64,000 nt of DNA from Rallus limicola (taxonomy: Eukaryota > Chordata > Aves > Gruiformes > Rallidae). Below, piece after piece: positions 35,461-49,400 of this stretch (the stretch's first letter is position 1; each line of letters opens with the position of its first letter). The notes under the pieces were generated by a model. That model did not search any database. It saw only the letters and a program-made list of their open reading frames with translations, and was not told the origin of the DNA. Made by a program: the position numbers and the translations under genes. Location: contig JAKCOZ010000018.1 of NCBI GenBank assembly GCA_022605955.1, forward strand, positions 6,952,001 to 7,016,000, read 5' to 3'.

Positions 35461-35483
<23 letters not shown>
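35445..35483. repeat. Compound (GACA)n/(AC)n microsatellite
   Basis: About four GACA units run directly into about eleven AC units, followed by an interrupted ATATAC/ACAT stretch to about 35495. Confidence 0.93.
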
Positions 35484-35493
<10 letters not shown>

Positions 35494-36507
35494 TATTTAT
35501 CCATCTACCTGGCTAACACACTGAAGAGCATCTGCCATGTTTGTCTATAGATAAAGCACCATGACAGAGAAACAAACTTTTCTATAATAGCCTGAGTTTT
35601 TCTGGCTTTTAATCAAAAGCAAAACAAACCCCCAGAAATGCATCAATTTCCCATTAGAACTGTAAATGTCCTGACATCCTACAATATTGCCTTTGCATTT
35701 TACTGTTCTGCTGGCATTTCAGAAGTTTAAAATGAAAAATTAGCTTTCAAAAAATAGGATCTTCTTGATTAGAAAAACTTGTTGAAACTGTAATGGAAAG
35801 ATCAGAACAACTTCATTAGTCTTCATTAAATAAAATAAATGTTATTTCTATTCCCTTCACATACAATCATATATTACAACTATTAATATTGCAGCGATGT
35901 TTCTTTTGTCCCGGAATTTAATGTATAAAGCTGCAAACCTCCTTGCATGAAAAACAACTTAGGATCAGGAGAATGACATGCAGTTCATCTTTTTTACGTT
36001 CATTAATTTTCTGTAAATAGAGCACAGTCATTTTGCATTGTTTGCACTAATGGAGAGCTCAGAGCAGTTTACCCTGTTACTACTTATCATTTATTTGGGT
36101 GATAATTTTAAAAAGCTTTTAAATTAAAATGATAAAGATGGTTAGGGGGAAAGATACAGCCTTTCAGAATGTTTCTCGTATGATAGATTATCCCAGCAAA
36201 AAAAGATGGTTCTCATTTAAGAGATGTGCCAGGGCTGGCTGCACATCTCAAGCAATTTTTCAAGCCTCCCACCTCGTGCAAGGCATCTTGCCCAAAGCCA
36301 TTTTGGAGCATAATCACACCAGCCTCCTGCTCAACACTGTAACCAAAGAGCTCAAGGAACCGAGGGACCCCTGGTGCCTTGGCTGCCACCCTGCTGCAGT
36401 CTTCAACCACATGGACCACCTCCAACCATAGATTTAATATTTTTTTCCCTAGATTTAACAATTTTGCAACACGAAACAGTTCTTTTGTAATTCACACTTT
36501 GCAGAAG

Positions 36508-36748
36508 GGTGACCAGCAGGTCAGGGGAGGGGATTCTGCCCCTCTACTCCACTCCTGTGAGACCCTACCTGAGTACTGTGTCCAGTTCTGAGGATTACAG
36601 CCTAAGAAGGACATAGTGCTGCTGCAGCAGGTCCAGAAGAGGCCACAAAGATGATCCAAGGTCTGGAGCACCTCTGCTACAGACAGGCTGAGAGAGTTGG
36701 GCTTGTTCAGCCTGGAGAAGAGAGAAGGCTCTGGGGAGAAACCATCAG
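36508..36748 (+). mobile_element. CR1 LINE fragment, sense strand, truncated at both ends
   Basis: Contains consecutive CR1 consensus blocks: GATTCTGCCCCTCTACTCC, GAGTACTGTGTCCAGTTCTG, AAGAAGGACATAG, GGCCACAAAGATGATCC, GGAGCACCTCTGCTA and TTCAGCCTGGAGAAGAGA. They derive from the end of the CR1 reverse transcriptase frame and the region after it. Homology stops near 36748, so the usual 3' tail is missing; this suggests a later deletion or rearrangement rather than a plain insertion. Numerous small gaps and substitutions mark an old, inactive copy. Confidence 0.92.
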
Positions 36749-39700
36749 GTGTCCTGACACCCATGGGTGCTTTTCAGCCACTCTGTGTTCATGGCATGAG
36801 AGCAGCTGTGGCAGTGGCTGTGTTCAGCACCTCTGAGGAACTGCTCCTCAGCTGAGTTTCACAGAGATTTGTGGAAAAAGAAAAAGAAAAGTCCACATTT
36901 CTGATATTAATGGTTAATTTGTGTCTCTATCCAGATGTGCCCATCATATCAGCCCGGGCACATTTTGGAAGAGAAGCTTGCTTGAAACAGACGTAGAGAT
37001 GGCACGAGTCAGTTCAGCACACAGCAAGGCAGGTGAGCATGTTTTGTCATGGGTAGGAGCAAAACCATTGATCTAACAGTTTAACCTAGCCCAGGTTGGG
37101 AATTCTTTCTTGTTTGTTTGTTTGGAGCTGTGTGTGACAGACTGTGCTGGTTTGACATGTTACCTCTCCAACCAGCATCTCCCTCTGTTCCTTCCAGGGC
37201 TTCAGTTGCCTGCCAGAGAGATGTGGTGGGTAGGAAAACCTGGCCGGCTCTGGAGAATGATTTAATTTCCTTTTGCTAATCTGGTTAGGGGCACTGAGGC
37301 AAGGAGCATGAGGAAAGGCAGGAGCATCTAGAACAGTTGCCCATAAAGGCAGCTCATCTGTTTCTGCTGACTAAGGAGGGCGCCTAGAAGCCCATCTGTC
37401 TAACTCAGACACAGAATTTGTGGGTCTAAAAAATAAAATAAAAAGCCACCAATACTGTCATTCTCCCCATTCACCTCGAAGCCATCCTCACATACACACA
37501 TCTGAAAACAAGCCGCATGCATCAGCACATCTATGCCACTAATCAGGTGCCTCCAGTCAAGATGCAAAGGGAGCACCTTAACCCTGCCAGCCATCTTCAA
37601 GCCTGCACGCATCACCTGAGGCAGATGGCACAGGACTGCGGCATGGTAATGGCCACAGTGCAGAGGAAAGTAGGTCTGAAACATCATTGCATTTGATTTG
37701 GCTCTAATACCTCACTCAATATACTTCACACATTGTTTTTTTCAAACTTTTCCTGCCCATTAACTGGGACACCTTGCTCTTATAAGGCCAGCTGGATCAC
37801 TCATTTAAATTTACTTCAGCTATCCACCAGCATTCGTTATCTTATTACCATGCTTATATTATTATTATTATTGCAGCTTACCCTGGCAATTACTAACAAA
37901 AAAAACAATTCCAGCAGACAACACAAACAAGTCTCACTTAACCAAGTGTCTTTTATTTTCCTTTCCTCCTCACTACTACACACCAGACCCCTGTCGTTTC
38001 CTCTGGGCAATAGACTTGCTTTGACTAAGCTGCTCAGGCCTATATTTCCCTGCTTACATTTTTGCAAAGTTTAATAACAAACATTTAAAAAAAAATAATC
38101 CAGTCAATATCATGTTTCCTTTCCATCTCTAGATGCTGGGAGAGGAGGTAGGTTGTCACTAATCTGAAACAACTAACACCAAACACCATGCAGTCAGCTG
38201 AGGAAAATCCCTTATACTCATGTTAGTTTCCAAAATCATGGTCTGTTCCAGCATCTGGATGCTGAGAATGCTTCCATGCATTATGTAGCCAGTGAGGCAC
38301 AGCTATAAACTATAAACCTAATGTAAATTTAATATGCAGCCATTATGCAAACCAGTATTCTGTGAGCTGGTCACCATTCCCCATTTTTTTCAGGAAATTC
38401 TCAGAGCGGGTCAGAATTTAGTATCCAACATTTCTGAATCCACCCCTCTCACTCCCCATTTCAGCAGATTTAATAACATACCTCCATAGAAAAAATGCAG
38501 ACTATCCTTCCCAGCAGTAAGACAGTAAGAAAGAATTTAATATTATTCGGTATCAGTTGTAAATTGAGTTCATCATAAAGCACTTAGGAGCGCAGTTTGC
38601 TCACAGGATTAGATTTGGGGAATGGCATATGGCATATCAAGTGATTAAGGCTCTTAACTGTACATTTAAGGCCTGCTCATAATGAAGTTCTTGAGAGTTT
38701 TGCAATTAATGAGAGAATTGGGCCTTTCATAATCAATTTAAATGGAATATATCATGCGCCATGATAATCTCCACAGCAAACAAGCTGTCCATTTGTGTTC
38801 CCTTGGAGCCCAGAAGCCCTCTGAAACATGATGGGCGCTGTCTCCTGCTGTGAAGGCAGAGCGGGAGGCAAGGGGAGGGTGGGGGGCAGACGGGTGTCTG
38901 TGCAGATGGCCTAACACTCCGAGCTGAGCAGAATCCTGTTCCCAGTGCCCACCTTCTGGAGCCTGAAGGCCACCAGCACCATCGTTCACCTTCCACAAAG
39001 AGCACTTGCTGTCCTGTTTTTTGTGTGCCTTTTGAAATGCAGAGCCAACAACTCCATCCCGGGAGCTCTGCCCTCACAGCCATGCCCCAGCTCTTTCTGT
39101 TCATGGGCAACTTATAAATTCCTGAAAATAAGGAATTTTAATGGGAGTGCTGATTCAGCCTGATCTTTGCTGTACCAGCACAGAGTGCAATGAAAGGACA
39201 AAATAAAAGGACTTTACAAACTCTAGCTCTGTGTGCCTGATGATTTTCTCTAGGGAACAACCTGGCAAGTTATCTGACAATACCCATCCAGAGAAGCTCT
39301 CGGTCTGCCTGTGTGCTGTGCATGCCAATGAGGTCTGGAATAAACAATCCATGCAGCAAGTGGGGTATTATTTATGCATCATCACATCCATCTATATAGA
39401 AAATTGGCCCTAAATTAAAAAAGCAGGTATCAATATTGCCTACGTGCTGGCTCCCAGGGAGAAGCTTGAGGGAAGAAGGCAAAATTTCAGTAATAAGGGC
39501 TCTTTTCCTCCTATCGATGTAAACAAACAGCCTGTGCCACTGGAACAATGTTTATGTTAGCAAATACCCTGAGGTGTTTCAAAAAAAAAATCAAACTGCA
39601 GAGAAAAATTGCCTAAGATAATAAAAATACAGCAACTCCTCAACTCAAGCCCAGGCCTTGCTCCATGTTTGGGGCTGGGGGTGAAGGGTGAGGAGAGCAA

Positions 39701-42700
39701 TGGGTCAACTCTTTTCATATTTTGGAGTGTAGCTCATGAAACCATATCCTCTGAGCCCTGAATACCATGCCAGTTACAGCTCAGTTCAATCAAATTCAAG
39801 GACGGGAGAAATTGCAGGAGGGAAGGCAAGTGGAATTGGCTGCAAGCTGCAGGGCTACGTGTTTAGAGAAAACTTCTGCAGTGGAGTGAGCTGGGAGGGG
39901 ACCACTCGTACAGAAACCAACTGACTGGGTAGGTAATTTTCCACCCTCCTCCTGTGGTTACTTATTCTCACCGCAGCACTGCCAGGCCAGACGTGATAAC
40001 CTGGAAAGAAACGTCAGCCTGGCTCTGTCACCTCGAGGAGCTCCGTGCCCTGCGGTGACTCTGATAGAGAGGGCAGAATTACAGTTTCACTCCAAAACCA
40101 AGCAGGGTAAAACCTTGTTTTGCTGTAAGATCAGGCAGTGGATAAAGGAAGGGGTTGTCTGTGATGACAGCAATCTGTGTGGCTATTCTGCGCATCAGCA
40201 GCAGGTCTGGAAAAAGCAAGTAAAGGAGTCAGCTAGCCTTTATTTTAACGAGCAGAAAAATCCTAGCTTCGGTATAATTTTCCTGTAATGCTCCCAGCAT
40301 TCCCACAGCAGTGACATACTGTCCTTACTCATGCCATCTCCTTTTCCACCCCACCCCCTCCTCCTCTCCTATGCACGCAGGGCTACAGGCATGCCAGATC
40401 CTGTGGTACAGGATTCAATCACTCAATCACAAATCAAACACAAATTTGTGTTGTTCTTTCCCTGCTCTTTAACTTTTCCCTCTGCCACAAAAATCACAGT
40501 AAAGCCAAACCTCTACTGTGCAGAAAGGTCAGGCAATTAATCAATGGTTTTGAATGAGATCACACTGACCTGGAGCCACCACAGGGTGCCCATGATGCTC
40601 ACATTGCCAGAAAGAGCCATAAGACTCCATCCCCCATGTCCAAACATTCCTGAAATCCCACAGACCCTTTAAACTTTGATCTCACCAACAGTGACATCCA
40701 TGAAACTTCCCAAGTGGGTGGCTTAGACAAAGTTCAGGTTAGGTATTCCCTGGGGTCTTGAGTAACAAAGCCTTGAGCCACTCTGTTCAACTGGAAAGAG
40801 TCAGAAGAAAAAAGAGTGGATGAAACAATGCTGAAGAGACTATGTCTCCTTTGACCAAGAAGTGACAGTGCCTTTGGAAAGACAGTTCAGATGACTGCTC
40901 CAGCTCATGTTTGGATATTCAACACTTCCAACTCTGTAAATCTCAGAACTTTTGTGATCACAAATGAGTTTCTCAGTGGTACCAAAAGGCAGGGCTCGTG
41001 CCACTTCCAGCCATGCCAGAAAACCCATGAGAATTCACTGCTTCTGGTCAGGCCTCTCTTGCTACCAAACCTGGGGGGACAGGCAAAAGGCATTGGGTTA
41101 AGGAGAAATGATCAAAACTTTCTTTTCAAACCTCAAACTTGTTTTTTGTGCCAATTATGAATGAAGATTGAAGTTGGCTTTTGTTCTATTGATTGAAAAG
41201 GGAATGATGAGTGAAATTCATAGAGGAAAGGACGTGAGATTTTTATAGAGGTGCTCAGATATGATTGATTCATATCACCGAGATTTAGAAGGCTAAAGAA
41301 AATCCATAGAAAGGATAGGGAGGGGTTTTCAGATCTCAAAGACCATCAAGGCCACAGATGCACTACTGCTTTTTGAATGTGAAAAGCCCACATCTTGTAA
41401 GGAGCCTTTGGTCTCCATCATTGTTAGCTGAACCACTCTCTTACTATAGACTACAGACTTCCTTTTGCACTAGCTGTCCCTCATTTCATCACCCTTATCA
41501 CTATAACTTAAGAAAAGCAAGAAGCAAGATGCTCACAACTAATAGTCCTGCCACTCACTGCTCTTCACATCATCTTCTGAGTATATTTTCTTAGAAAGGA
41601 AGGAAAAGAGACTTTTGATAGTCAGGAAAAATCTAGAAAACACAGTCCCTGCATTTGCACAGTCCTGGTTCTTAGGCCAGGTTTGTATTATGGACTAACC
41701 AGCTCGTGGCACTATATCATCAATCTCATCCAGATCCCAAACAGATCCAGGTTGAAATTCAAATGTCTCACAGGCTTACAGCTTTGAGTGCCTTTCACTT
41801 TTGACCTTGCGTGTGTGTGTGTATATAGATATCAAGAAACCAGCATTTTCTTTGGCAGTCATTTCCCCTGCACCCTGTTAGACTCTTGTACCCATATGGC
41901 TATGGCGGGGCTGTGCCACAACTGCCTTTTCTTTTAATAATTTTTTTTTGCAGCCAGCCAAATTTTATAACCAATTTGTTTTTCTGCAAACCTGCTATTC
42001 AACCCTACGCCCTGGTATGTGCTATCACCAGGCAACTTTGGAGAGAAAAAGAGCACAAGTGTTTTGAAATACATCTCTAGGATGGGAGTCATAAACTAGT
42101 AACACAGGCAATTCAAAAGCTATTTGTCCCTAAACTACAGTAATTAAGCCCAATTTACAGCATGGTGCAGTTCTCAGATGGGTGAGATTAGCTGGATAGT
42201 TCTTGCCTTAGCTGTTAGGCTCGACTCTGAAACTATGTCCTAAGGTGAGCTGAGTTATGACATTTGTATCTGCAGCAGTCATTTCTAGGGGTGACCCCTG
42301 AGCTTGCCTTGGCTGAGACATAGGGGATGTGAGCAGGCCATGGGAAGCTGCCACAAATAATCTTTTCCCACTGATCCGTCAGATGGCTCAATGCTGCCAC
42401 CACTGAGGATCCCAAAGCGTATCACCTGTTTTGCTGTAAGGGGATGTTAATGGCAGGAGCCCTTGGCCAACAGGCAGTACCGCAGGAGATTGCTCACTAC
42501 GCTTGATCCCCTCTCCAAAGCAGTTCCCCTCAGATGATTTCTAACTCTCCTGAATTTCTTTAAACTACATCCCTTAACATCAATAAAAAAGCACTGACAA
42601 ATGAGTGTGGTAAAGATAACTAGCCCAGCAAATGCTTGAGAAGATGCTGACTTCTTTAGTCTTCAATAATAAAATTAAAATCTAAGAGGCTTTTGTCCTT

Positions 42701-45700
42701 CCCAGCACATTTAGACCATATTTCTTTTCCCATTATCTTGGCTAAGATACAAGGTGGATGATACTCATTTGGGGATAAGGAACCAGAAGGGGGTTGTTTT
42801 TCTGCTGCTAGCAGTCTGGCAGCCACTGCAGCCCCATGGGGAGAGCCTTCTTCTTCCAACATCTCTGGCGAAGTGCCCACAACACAAAGCCCCCAGCAGC
42901 CTCTGCTCCCCAGTTCCCAATCCCACAACACTGCACAAGACTTTGGGGGCAGTAGGAGGGGGAGTGTCCCACCCCTTTCACAGGTAGGGAGCTCACCTAA
43001 AAAGGAATCACAGCAACCCTTTTCCAGAGGATCTAGGGAGGGTTGGCACCTGCACATGTCCCAGGGGGCTGCACCTCTCCCTGTACCCCAGGGATGCCCA
43101 TTGGCCTGCCCACGCACCTGCAGCAGTTGCCAGCCTCCCCCGGCAGCTCGGGATCTTTCACTCCAACACTCACTTGCAGTATCTACCAGCTCTGACTATT
43201 TAAAGCGATTAGAGATTTACATCAGGAGACTTTAAATATAGAAGTAATTTTGTGTAAACTCTTGCCTTTATTGCAGCCCAGAAAGGAGAAGGGAGGGAAA
43301 AGCCTTTCTTTTTTTAGACTTGGCAGGAAACAAGCAGTTAAATAAGTGAATACTATAAAATGAAAATCTTAAAGTGATTACAAATATGAAAGGAGTGAAT
43401 ACCAAATTGAAACAGCCGTTTAATCAAGATAAAGTACAGAAATCCAGCAATTGGCCTCCTTCCATGATCCTGTAGAGCTGCACGAAGGAGGCAGCTTACT
43501 GTAGCATTACCAATCTCAGTTGCTCAACTGCTGATACCCCAAAGTCTTCCACCCTTTGCGGCTTTTCACATGCAAAATGCCTTCCTTTATGGATCACCCT
43601 TGATGTAAAGTGGCTTTAATTATTCAAGAACTGAAATAAAGATGAAAAAGTAATTGCATTTTAATTGCTTTAATAATGGCAGGAAGCTGCACTGTGACTT
43701 AAATACTGAAAGGTGAAGATTAAAGCTGTTTGTTAAGATGCCTTTCCTTCAAACACAACTTCTTTGTGTTTTATGCCAGTCTTGCTCCTTCCCTCACCCC
43801 ACAACCAGTCACACCAGTGCACACCAGGTTTATTCTTAAACTCCTGAGATGGTTTGGTCTGTTAGGCAGTGATATCTACAAATTGGAGGGTTTTTTACCA
43901 TAAGCAATTTTAAGGTTGAGGGATTTTCTTATAATATAGCAATACCAGACTTCTCAGCTTGAGATATTTGCTTACCCCAAGCACCTAAAGACTGGGCAAT
44001 AACAGCCCTTTGGAGATGGGTGACAGCAGTGGGAGTTTGCAGTGATGATGTTATATGGTGGGGAAATTATGTTGTTTAAGGGCCAGCTCCGGCCGTCTGA
44101 CAGACAGCCTGGCTCTGGTGGGCCCTGCCAGGGTGAAGCTCGATTGGGTTTTCCTTGTTATGTGCAATCAGCACACAAACCCACCAGGATTTTGGAAGAG
44201 AAGAAGGCATTAAAAAGGATTTGTTTTCTCCGCGCTGTACTTCGTGTCCGCTACGCTAAAGCGTAGGTGGGAACAAATCCCGGCAGCTGTCTGCGGTGGT
44301 GGGAAGCAACTGTGCCAGGCAGCCTTTGGCAAAGGAGCTTCAAGACCTGACCTAGGCTGATGCTAACAGTGCTTTGGGAATTAGTGTGAAGACCACTGCT
44401 CGATACCCATGTTCCACCTCTGCGTGTCTGAGTTACCACAAAGACGGCTTTTCCTTCTGCACGAGGAAGTTTTCGGCTTTTGTTGCCATCTCTGTCACAA
44501 CAGGATCTTTAATTGCTCACATCGGCCTCCTCCCACAGACTAGAGCTCTCTCTCCTGCACACGGCTGCGCCTGTGACTTCACACCCGGCAGTATCAAGTC
44601 AGACAGAATAAGCTCAGGGAAGGGAAAGATGCAGGTGGAATATAGAGTGAGGCTATTGACTTGGTGTGCCAGACATGGGCCGGCGTTGACGCCAGATGTG
44701 AGCTGAACAATAACGAAAACCTTATACTTTATCACCTTTTAAGGTACATGGAGGGATGTCTAAACAATTGCTTTCAGTGAATGATTTCAGACAGTCATTA
44801 GCCTCATACAGAGAGAATAATACACAAAAATACACAGGCAAGTCTATTGTGTGCAGAAAAACAGTACACAATTTTTAAGAAACCATCTGATTGATATACA
44901 GGGGAAGCAAACTTCATTCTGTCCCCTCTCCTTCTCACTATTGCCCTTCTTTCCACGCTTACGATGCTCAGCACGAGTTCAGTACTGATGGAGGTTATGC
45001 AGCATTTTCATAAGCAGAACAAGGAGAAGCCTGGAGGTTATAATGGAGTTGTTATTATTGGGGCAGTTTATTTTTGCCGGAAGAATCATTAATTCAAAGT
45101 GCAAATCAAAATAGAAGTGAATACCTCTATTTATTAATTAACTAATTGCTCATTTAAATCAAGGTGGAAATGTGCCAGATATCGGCTATGCCTCAGCAGG
45201 CTGCTGCTCCACAAGCATTAGACTGCGGTGGGTTGGACAGACCCACTTCCCAGCAGGAAGGAAAGAAGAAGGAAGAGAAGTGTAAGTCACAGTATGGCCT
45301 TTCTGGTCCCCACCACGCCCAGGAGACAGGGCCCTGGCAGTGCTGCCAGAGCCCACCCCTGGGTCTGAAACTGCAACATGAAGAACGGCACCACAGGCTT
45401 CTGTGGGACGAGCAGAAGCTTAGTGAGAAAAGGTTCTCTATGTTAAAAGCAAAAGTAAATATTACAGACATTCTTCAGCACTGTGTAATGGGAATACCAC
45501 TATAGTTAAGGCTGAATTGCAATTTGCATTCAAAAGGAGGAAGAAATTACTCTAGTTCTCATTTCAATGAATGAAATTCATCTAACGAATTAGCATATGT
45601 TGCTGTGAGACAATTTTCAGTTTCAGAGGGAGGCAAATTTTGTGCACAAGGATATAAAAATAAAAATATTTTCTGGGTTTTGTTTGGTTGGGGTTTTTTT

Positions 45701-46055
45701 TTTTTTCAGAAAAACTCAAATATTCCTTCCTTATAACACTGTTTCTTCCCCACACATCGCAAGGGAGTCCTGCCCAGGGGAACCTCAGATTCCTATTGCA
45801 ACATGGAAACTTTGAGCAGTCCCCTACCCTTTTTCCCAGCAGGGGAAATACTAATGAGGCAGTTTGTGGGCATGTGAGCTGGAATGAGCACTTGCCCTGA
45901 TGGAAGGGGCTGGTGTGGGGCCAGGACAGAAGAAGAAGGGGCAACAGCTGTGAGAGGGGAGCTGAAGCTCATTGTGAGCAGAGTGACTGACTGCCACATC
46001 CAGCAATGCCACCGTGTTTCTCTCCAGGAAGCCTGGTGCCCCTGCAAGGCACTGG

Positions 46056-46073
46056 TGCTTTATGCATAAAGCA
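46056..46073. repeat. Perfect 18-bp palindrome TGCTTTATGCATAAAGCA
   Basis: The sequence equals its own reverse complement. Its centre TTATGCATAA resembles paired half-sites for POU-type factors, but no function can be shown from sequence. Confidence 0.85.
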
Positions 46074-46400
46074 TCCTGTAATGCTATTTATCACTGATTG
46101 TACCTCCAGATTCCCCAGTAAGGAGTCAACCAGCACAGCACCTGGCAGCATGGGATGCTGTGAGCTGCTCTACACTGCGAGGATCCACATCTGGTCCCCT
46201 CCCTCCTACTTCACTGCACTGTCATGCTCTGCTCCTGGCAGGATACTTTTGGGACACTCGCTATTAATTGGACACATCAGACCTGAATGTAGCACTCAAT
46301 AAACCAAGAGGAAATGGTCAGATGGTGCCAATGGCCACATGATCTTGAAACCTCAACCCATGCCAGTGTTCCATGTGAAATTCCCTGAAATTCCCATCCC

Positions 46401-46424
46401 ACACACCCACACACCCACACACAC
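46401..46424. repeat. (ACACACCC)n low-complexity tract
   Basis: About three units of ACACACCC ending in ACACAC. Confidence 0.9.
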
Positions 46425-49400
46425 TACCCTCTCACCTCCCCCAACCCATCTCTGCCACTGATTTAAAGATGCTTTGAGCACATGCAAGATTTTCCCCCTC
46501 TGCGTACAGCTTACACTGTTTGGCTGGCCAGTGCCTTTCTGCTGGGCTGCAAGGATAAAGGTAAAATTCACCTATTAAATACATCAGAGGCCTTGTAGTA
46601 TTTCCTGTAACACCCTTAAATGACACATCACCTGTGGTAACTGCAACATTTCCAGGGTCACCTAAGAAGGTGCTGGCATGACCCAGCAGAGCTGCAAAAC
46701 TAGGCTTAGTCTCACAAAAGCAAGCTTTCTCATGAGATACTTGTGCTTCCTGCTCCTTCTTCAAATACAAGTAAAATATATACCTTATTGTTACCATTAA
46801 AAATTCAGCACCTATATTGTTTAACCATCAAAACAATTATGAACAAAGTGCTTACATATTTTAAAGTAATAAACCAAGCACAGTATCTAACAGTGGGGCC
46901 ATTGCATTGTTCTTGGCAAGTGCAGTAGAAGGTTGAAATTATATTTGTGACAAGGGACATCACTTGATTTGAATATCAGCTCTATTAAACAGAAAAGAGC
47001 GAATGCATCAGCTCTATACCACCTCTGATAGCATGCTGAGGAAAGTGTTTGTTAGGGTCAGGAGGTAAAAACTGAGCAGAATAATTCTCCTCATCACCGT
47101 CTTCATGGGAAGCTCCAGAAGTAATATGCATTTACAGCAAAATTTAACTGAATCTATGGAGATTTATTCCATGAGAATTTTCCTTTCTTCCATGGTAGTT
47201 GCTAGGGTTTTCTTTTCAGTTTCAGATTATGAAAATGATTATACAGAGGGGAAAATAGGATCGTACAGACGCCACTGTGCAAACAGCGACTTTTGGAGGA
47301 GTAAAACATTATCATCAGAGAGCATGGCAATTTGATTTACAAGTGAGCAGACAGGAAAATATGACAGCAAGAGAATAAAGACTAGCTCTCACGGGGTGAA
47401 GCCACCTGTAGCGCTGATGTGGGCTGGTTGAGCAGCCAATGCAGAGCCTCCTGCTGTGCTCACCAGCTCGTGTGCCACCTCTGCCATTTGCAGAGGACAT
47501 GGTGCTCCCTAGCAGGTTAACCATGGTAGATATGATGTTAGCCCAAATTTCTCCTTGGCTAAAGCTTCCCGGAGGCTATACAAAGCCTATTCTGCTAAAG
47601 GATAGTTCAAAGTGCTGTATGTTATACCAATACTCCCTAAACTCAGCTCAACCTCTTAAGAAAAGTTTATGTGTCTTTCTAGAGCCCTCTGCAGCCCATC
47701 AGGTTTCCCCTTCTAAGACACAGACCCTTCAAAGCCCTGTTCCTATCTCAGCCTCTGCTGGGGACTCCACTCCACAGCTCACACATGCTGCTGGCCTAAG
47801 GCCATGTTATAAGCAGCCCACAGACCGCTGCAGTAAAGGAGTAGGGGAGAGCACTTTTACAGAAAGCACCATCAAACTGTCAGCGGCCTCATTAGGCAGA
47901 GGGCACCTCAGCCCCCAGATGCACAGGGAGCAGCACGTGGGCCATTAGCAGAGCCAGGGCTGCCCGGGACACAGCGCAGGCTGCTGCGGGGCTCACGGCA
48001 CGATGAGCCTCGCTGCCCTGGCAAAGGGAGAGGCAGAGAGCAGAGAGGTTAATTAGTTCATACTTTTAATTAATTTGCCATTTCTAGTAGATGATCTAGT
48101 AGATATAGCCCTGAAGCTTTGATAGGGTAAGTTTATTACATGTCAGGCAGGCAGCATATGCTCTCCCAACCGGCTGTGCCTGTATGTGCAGCTCCCATGA
48201 GCTGGGTCTAATCGAGAGGCAGCATCTTGGTCCCCAAGGCTCATTCTCTCCCTTTCAGACCAACCATTAACCTGGTCTCAGAGGGGCTCCCCTGTGCTGG
48301 ACTGTGTGCATGCTGCTTTGCCCACACGTGCACACTGCTGGGCTTTTTTACCACGGGGAACAGTCATGTTTGAGTCTGACACTTTCTCCCTTTCTGCTCC
48401 ATCTTTGGCAAAGGAGGGAAGTTGTTTGCTGTCTGCGGTGAAAGCAGGAAAAGCTGCTGGTGGAGCAGGAGCTGATTTAGATTTCCTCCCAGATCCTGCC
48501 ACGGCTCTTCATGCACAGAGCTGCCAACACCGATGCTGCTCCTGCCACAGACACAGCTCCAGTGTTTCTGCCCTGATTCCCTGTCCTCCCAAAGCACAGG
48601 AATTGCTTCATTTAAAGCATGAGAGGCATCTCACTGATCAAAAAGAAATGCAGATGGATTTGGAATTAATCTTTTGGAGAAATGTCTGCAGGACCACATT
48701 TCTGCTCTAGCCTGCAGAGCTTCAGGAGGCAGGCTCAGAGACCCCCTAAGCTGTCACAGACCCCATCAGATTTGCAACACAAACCAGCAGAATTTAGCCC
48801 CAGCGATTAGAAGCTCACCACACTGAAATGTCTGCCATGCCTCCTGGCAGCTGAAGTAGTGTGGCTGCTTACCAATGGGCCAGTGGTACCCCAAATTTGC
48901 ATTTCAAATTCGTGAGAGATGTGCCCCTTCACAGCACTGAGAGAGGTTAGAAATCCAATGTCCAGTTACGAGTGGTATTTCTGTGTCTTCCTTGCTATGT
49001 GAGAGGGAAGAAGGAGAAAGACAAGGTGAGAGAATCAGACCTGAATTATTCCAACAATAATTAATAGCAAATCTGGACAGCACACACAGAGAGCTCCGTG
49101 GCATCCATGCAGAGGAGCTTGTTTGAGCCAGAAAGCTGGCCTCCAAGACTGTTGAATCGACTGGGAATATTGATGTGATTAACAATGATTTGATTTGGAA
49201 ATCAATGTGAAGGAGATTGTTTGCTTGCTTTGTCCAATTTAGTCCATGAAATACTGGCTTCAATACAGGGAGAAATTCAGCCGAAGCAGGAAGGGGATTT
49301 TGAGGAGGGGTGGAGTGGGGTGTGTTTGTTATTTTATCAGACATCCGTCTGGATTCTAGCTGGTGAAAACTTGAGCATTCAATCAAATGTTTTATGTGTG

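Larger units (their letters stand above)
22781..36507. other. Intergenic sequence, no gene recognised
   Basis: Contains a 23-nt poly(A) run, a short GA tract at 25187, a 21-bp duplication at 26874, a TTTA tract at 32082 and a compound GACA/AC repeat at 35445. Many short open frames occur, but they overlap on both strands and match no family I recognise. Confidence 0.65.

Noticed and set aside
47439..47948. 169-codon open frame on the + strand
   Set aside because: No recognisable domain, no splice or promoter context, and low-complexity composition; consistent with chance in a 64-kb window.
48904..49386. 160-codon open frame on the - strand
   Set aside because: No similarity to any protein family I know and no supporting splice or polyadenylation signals.
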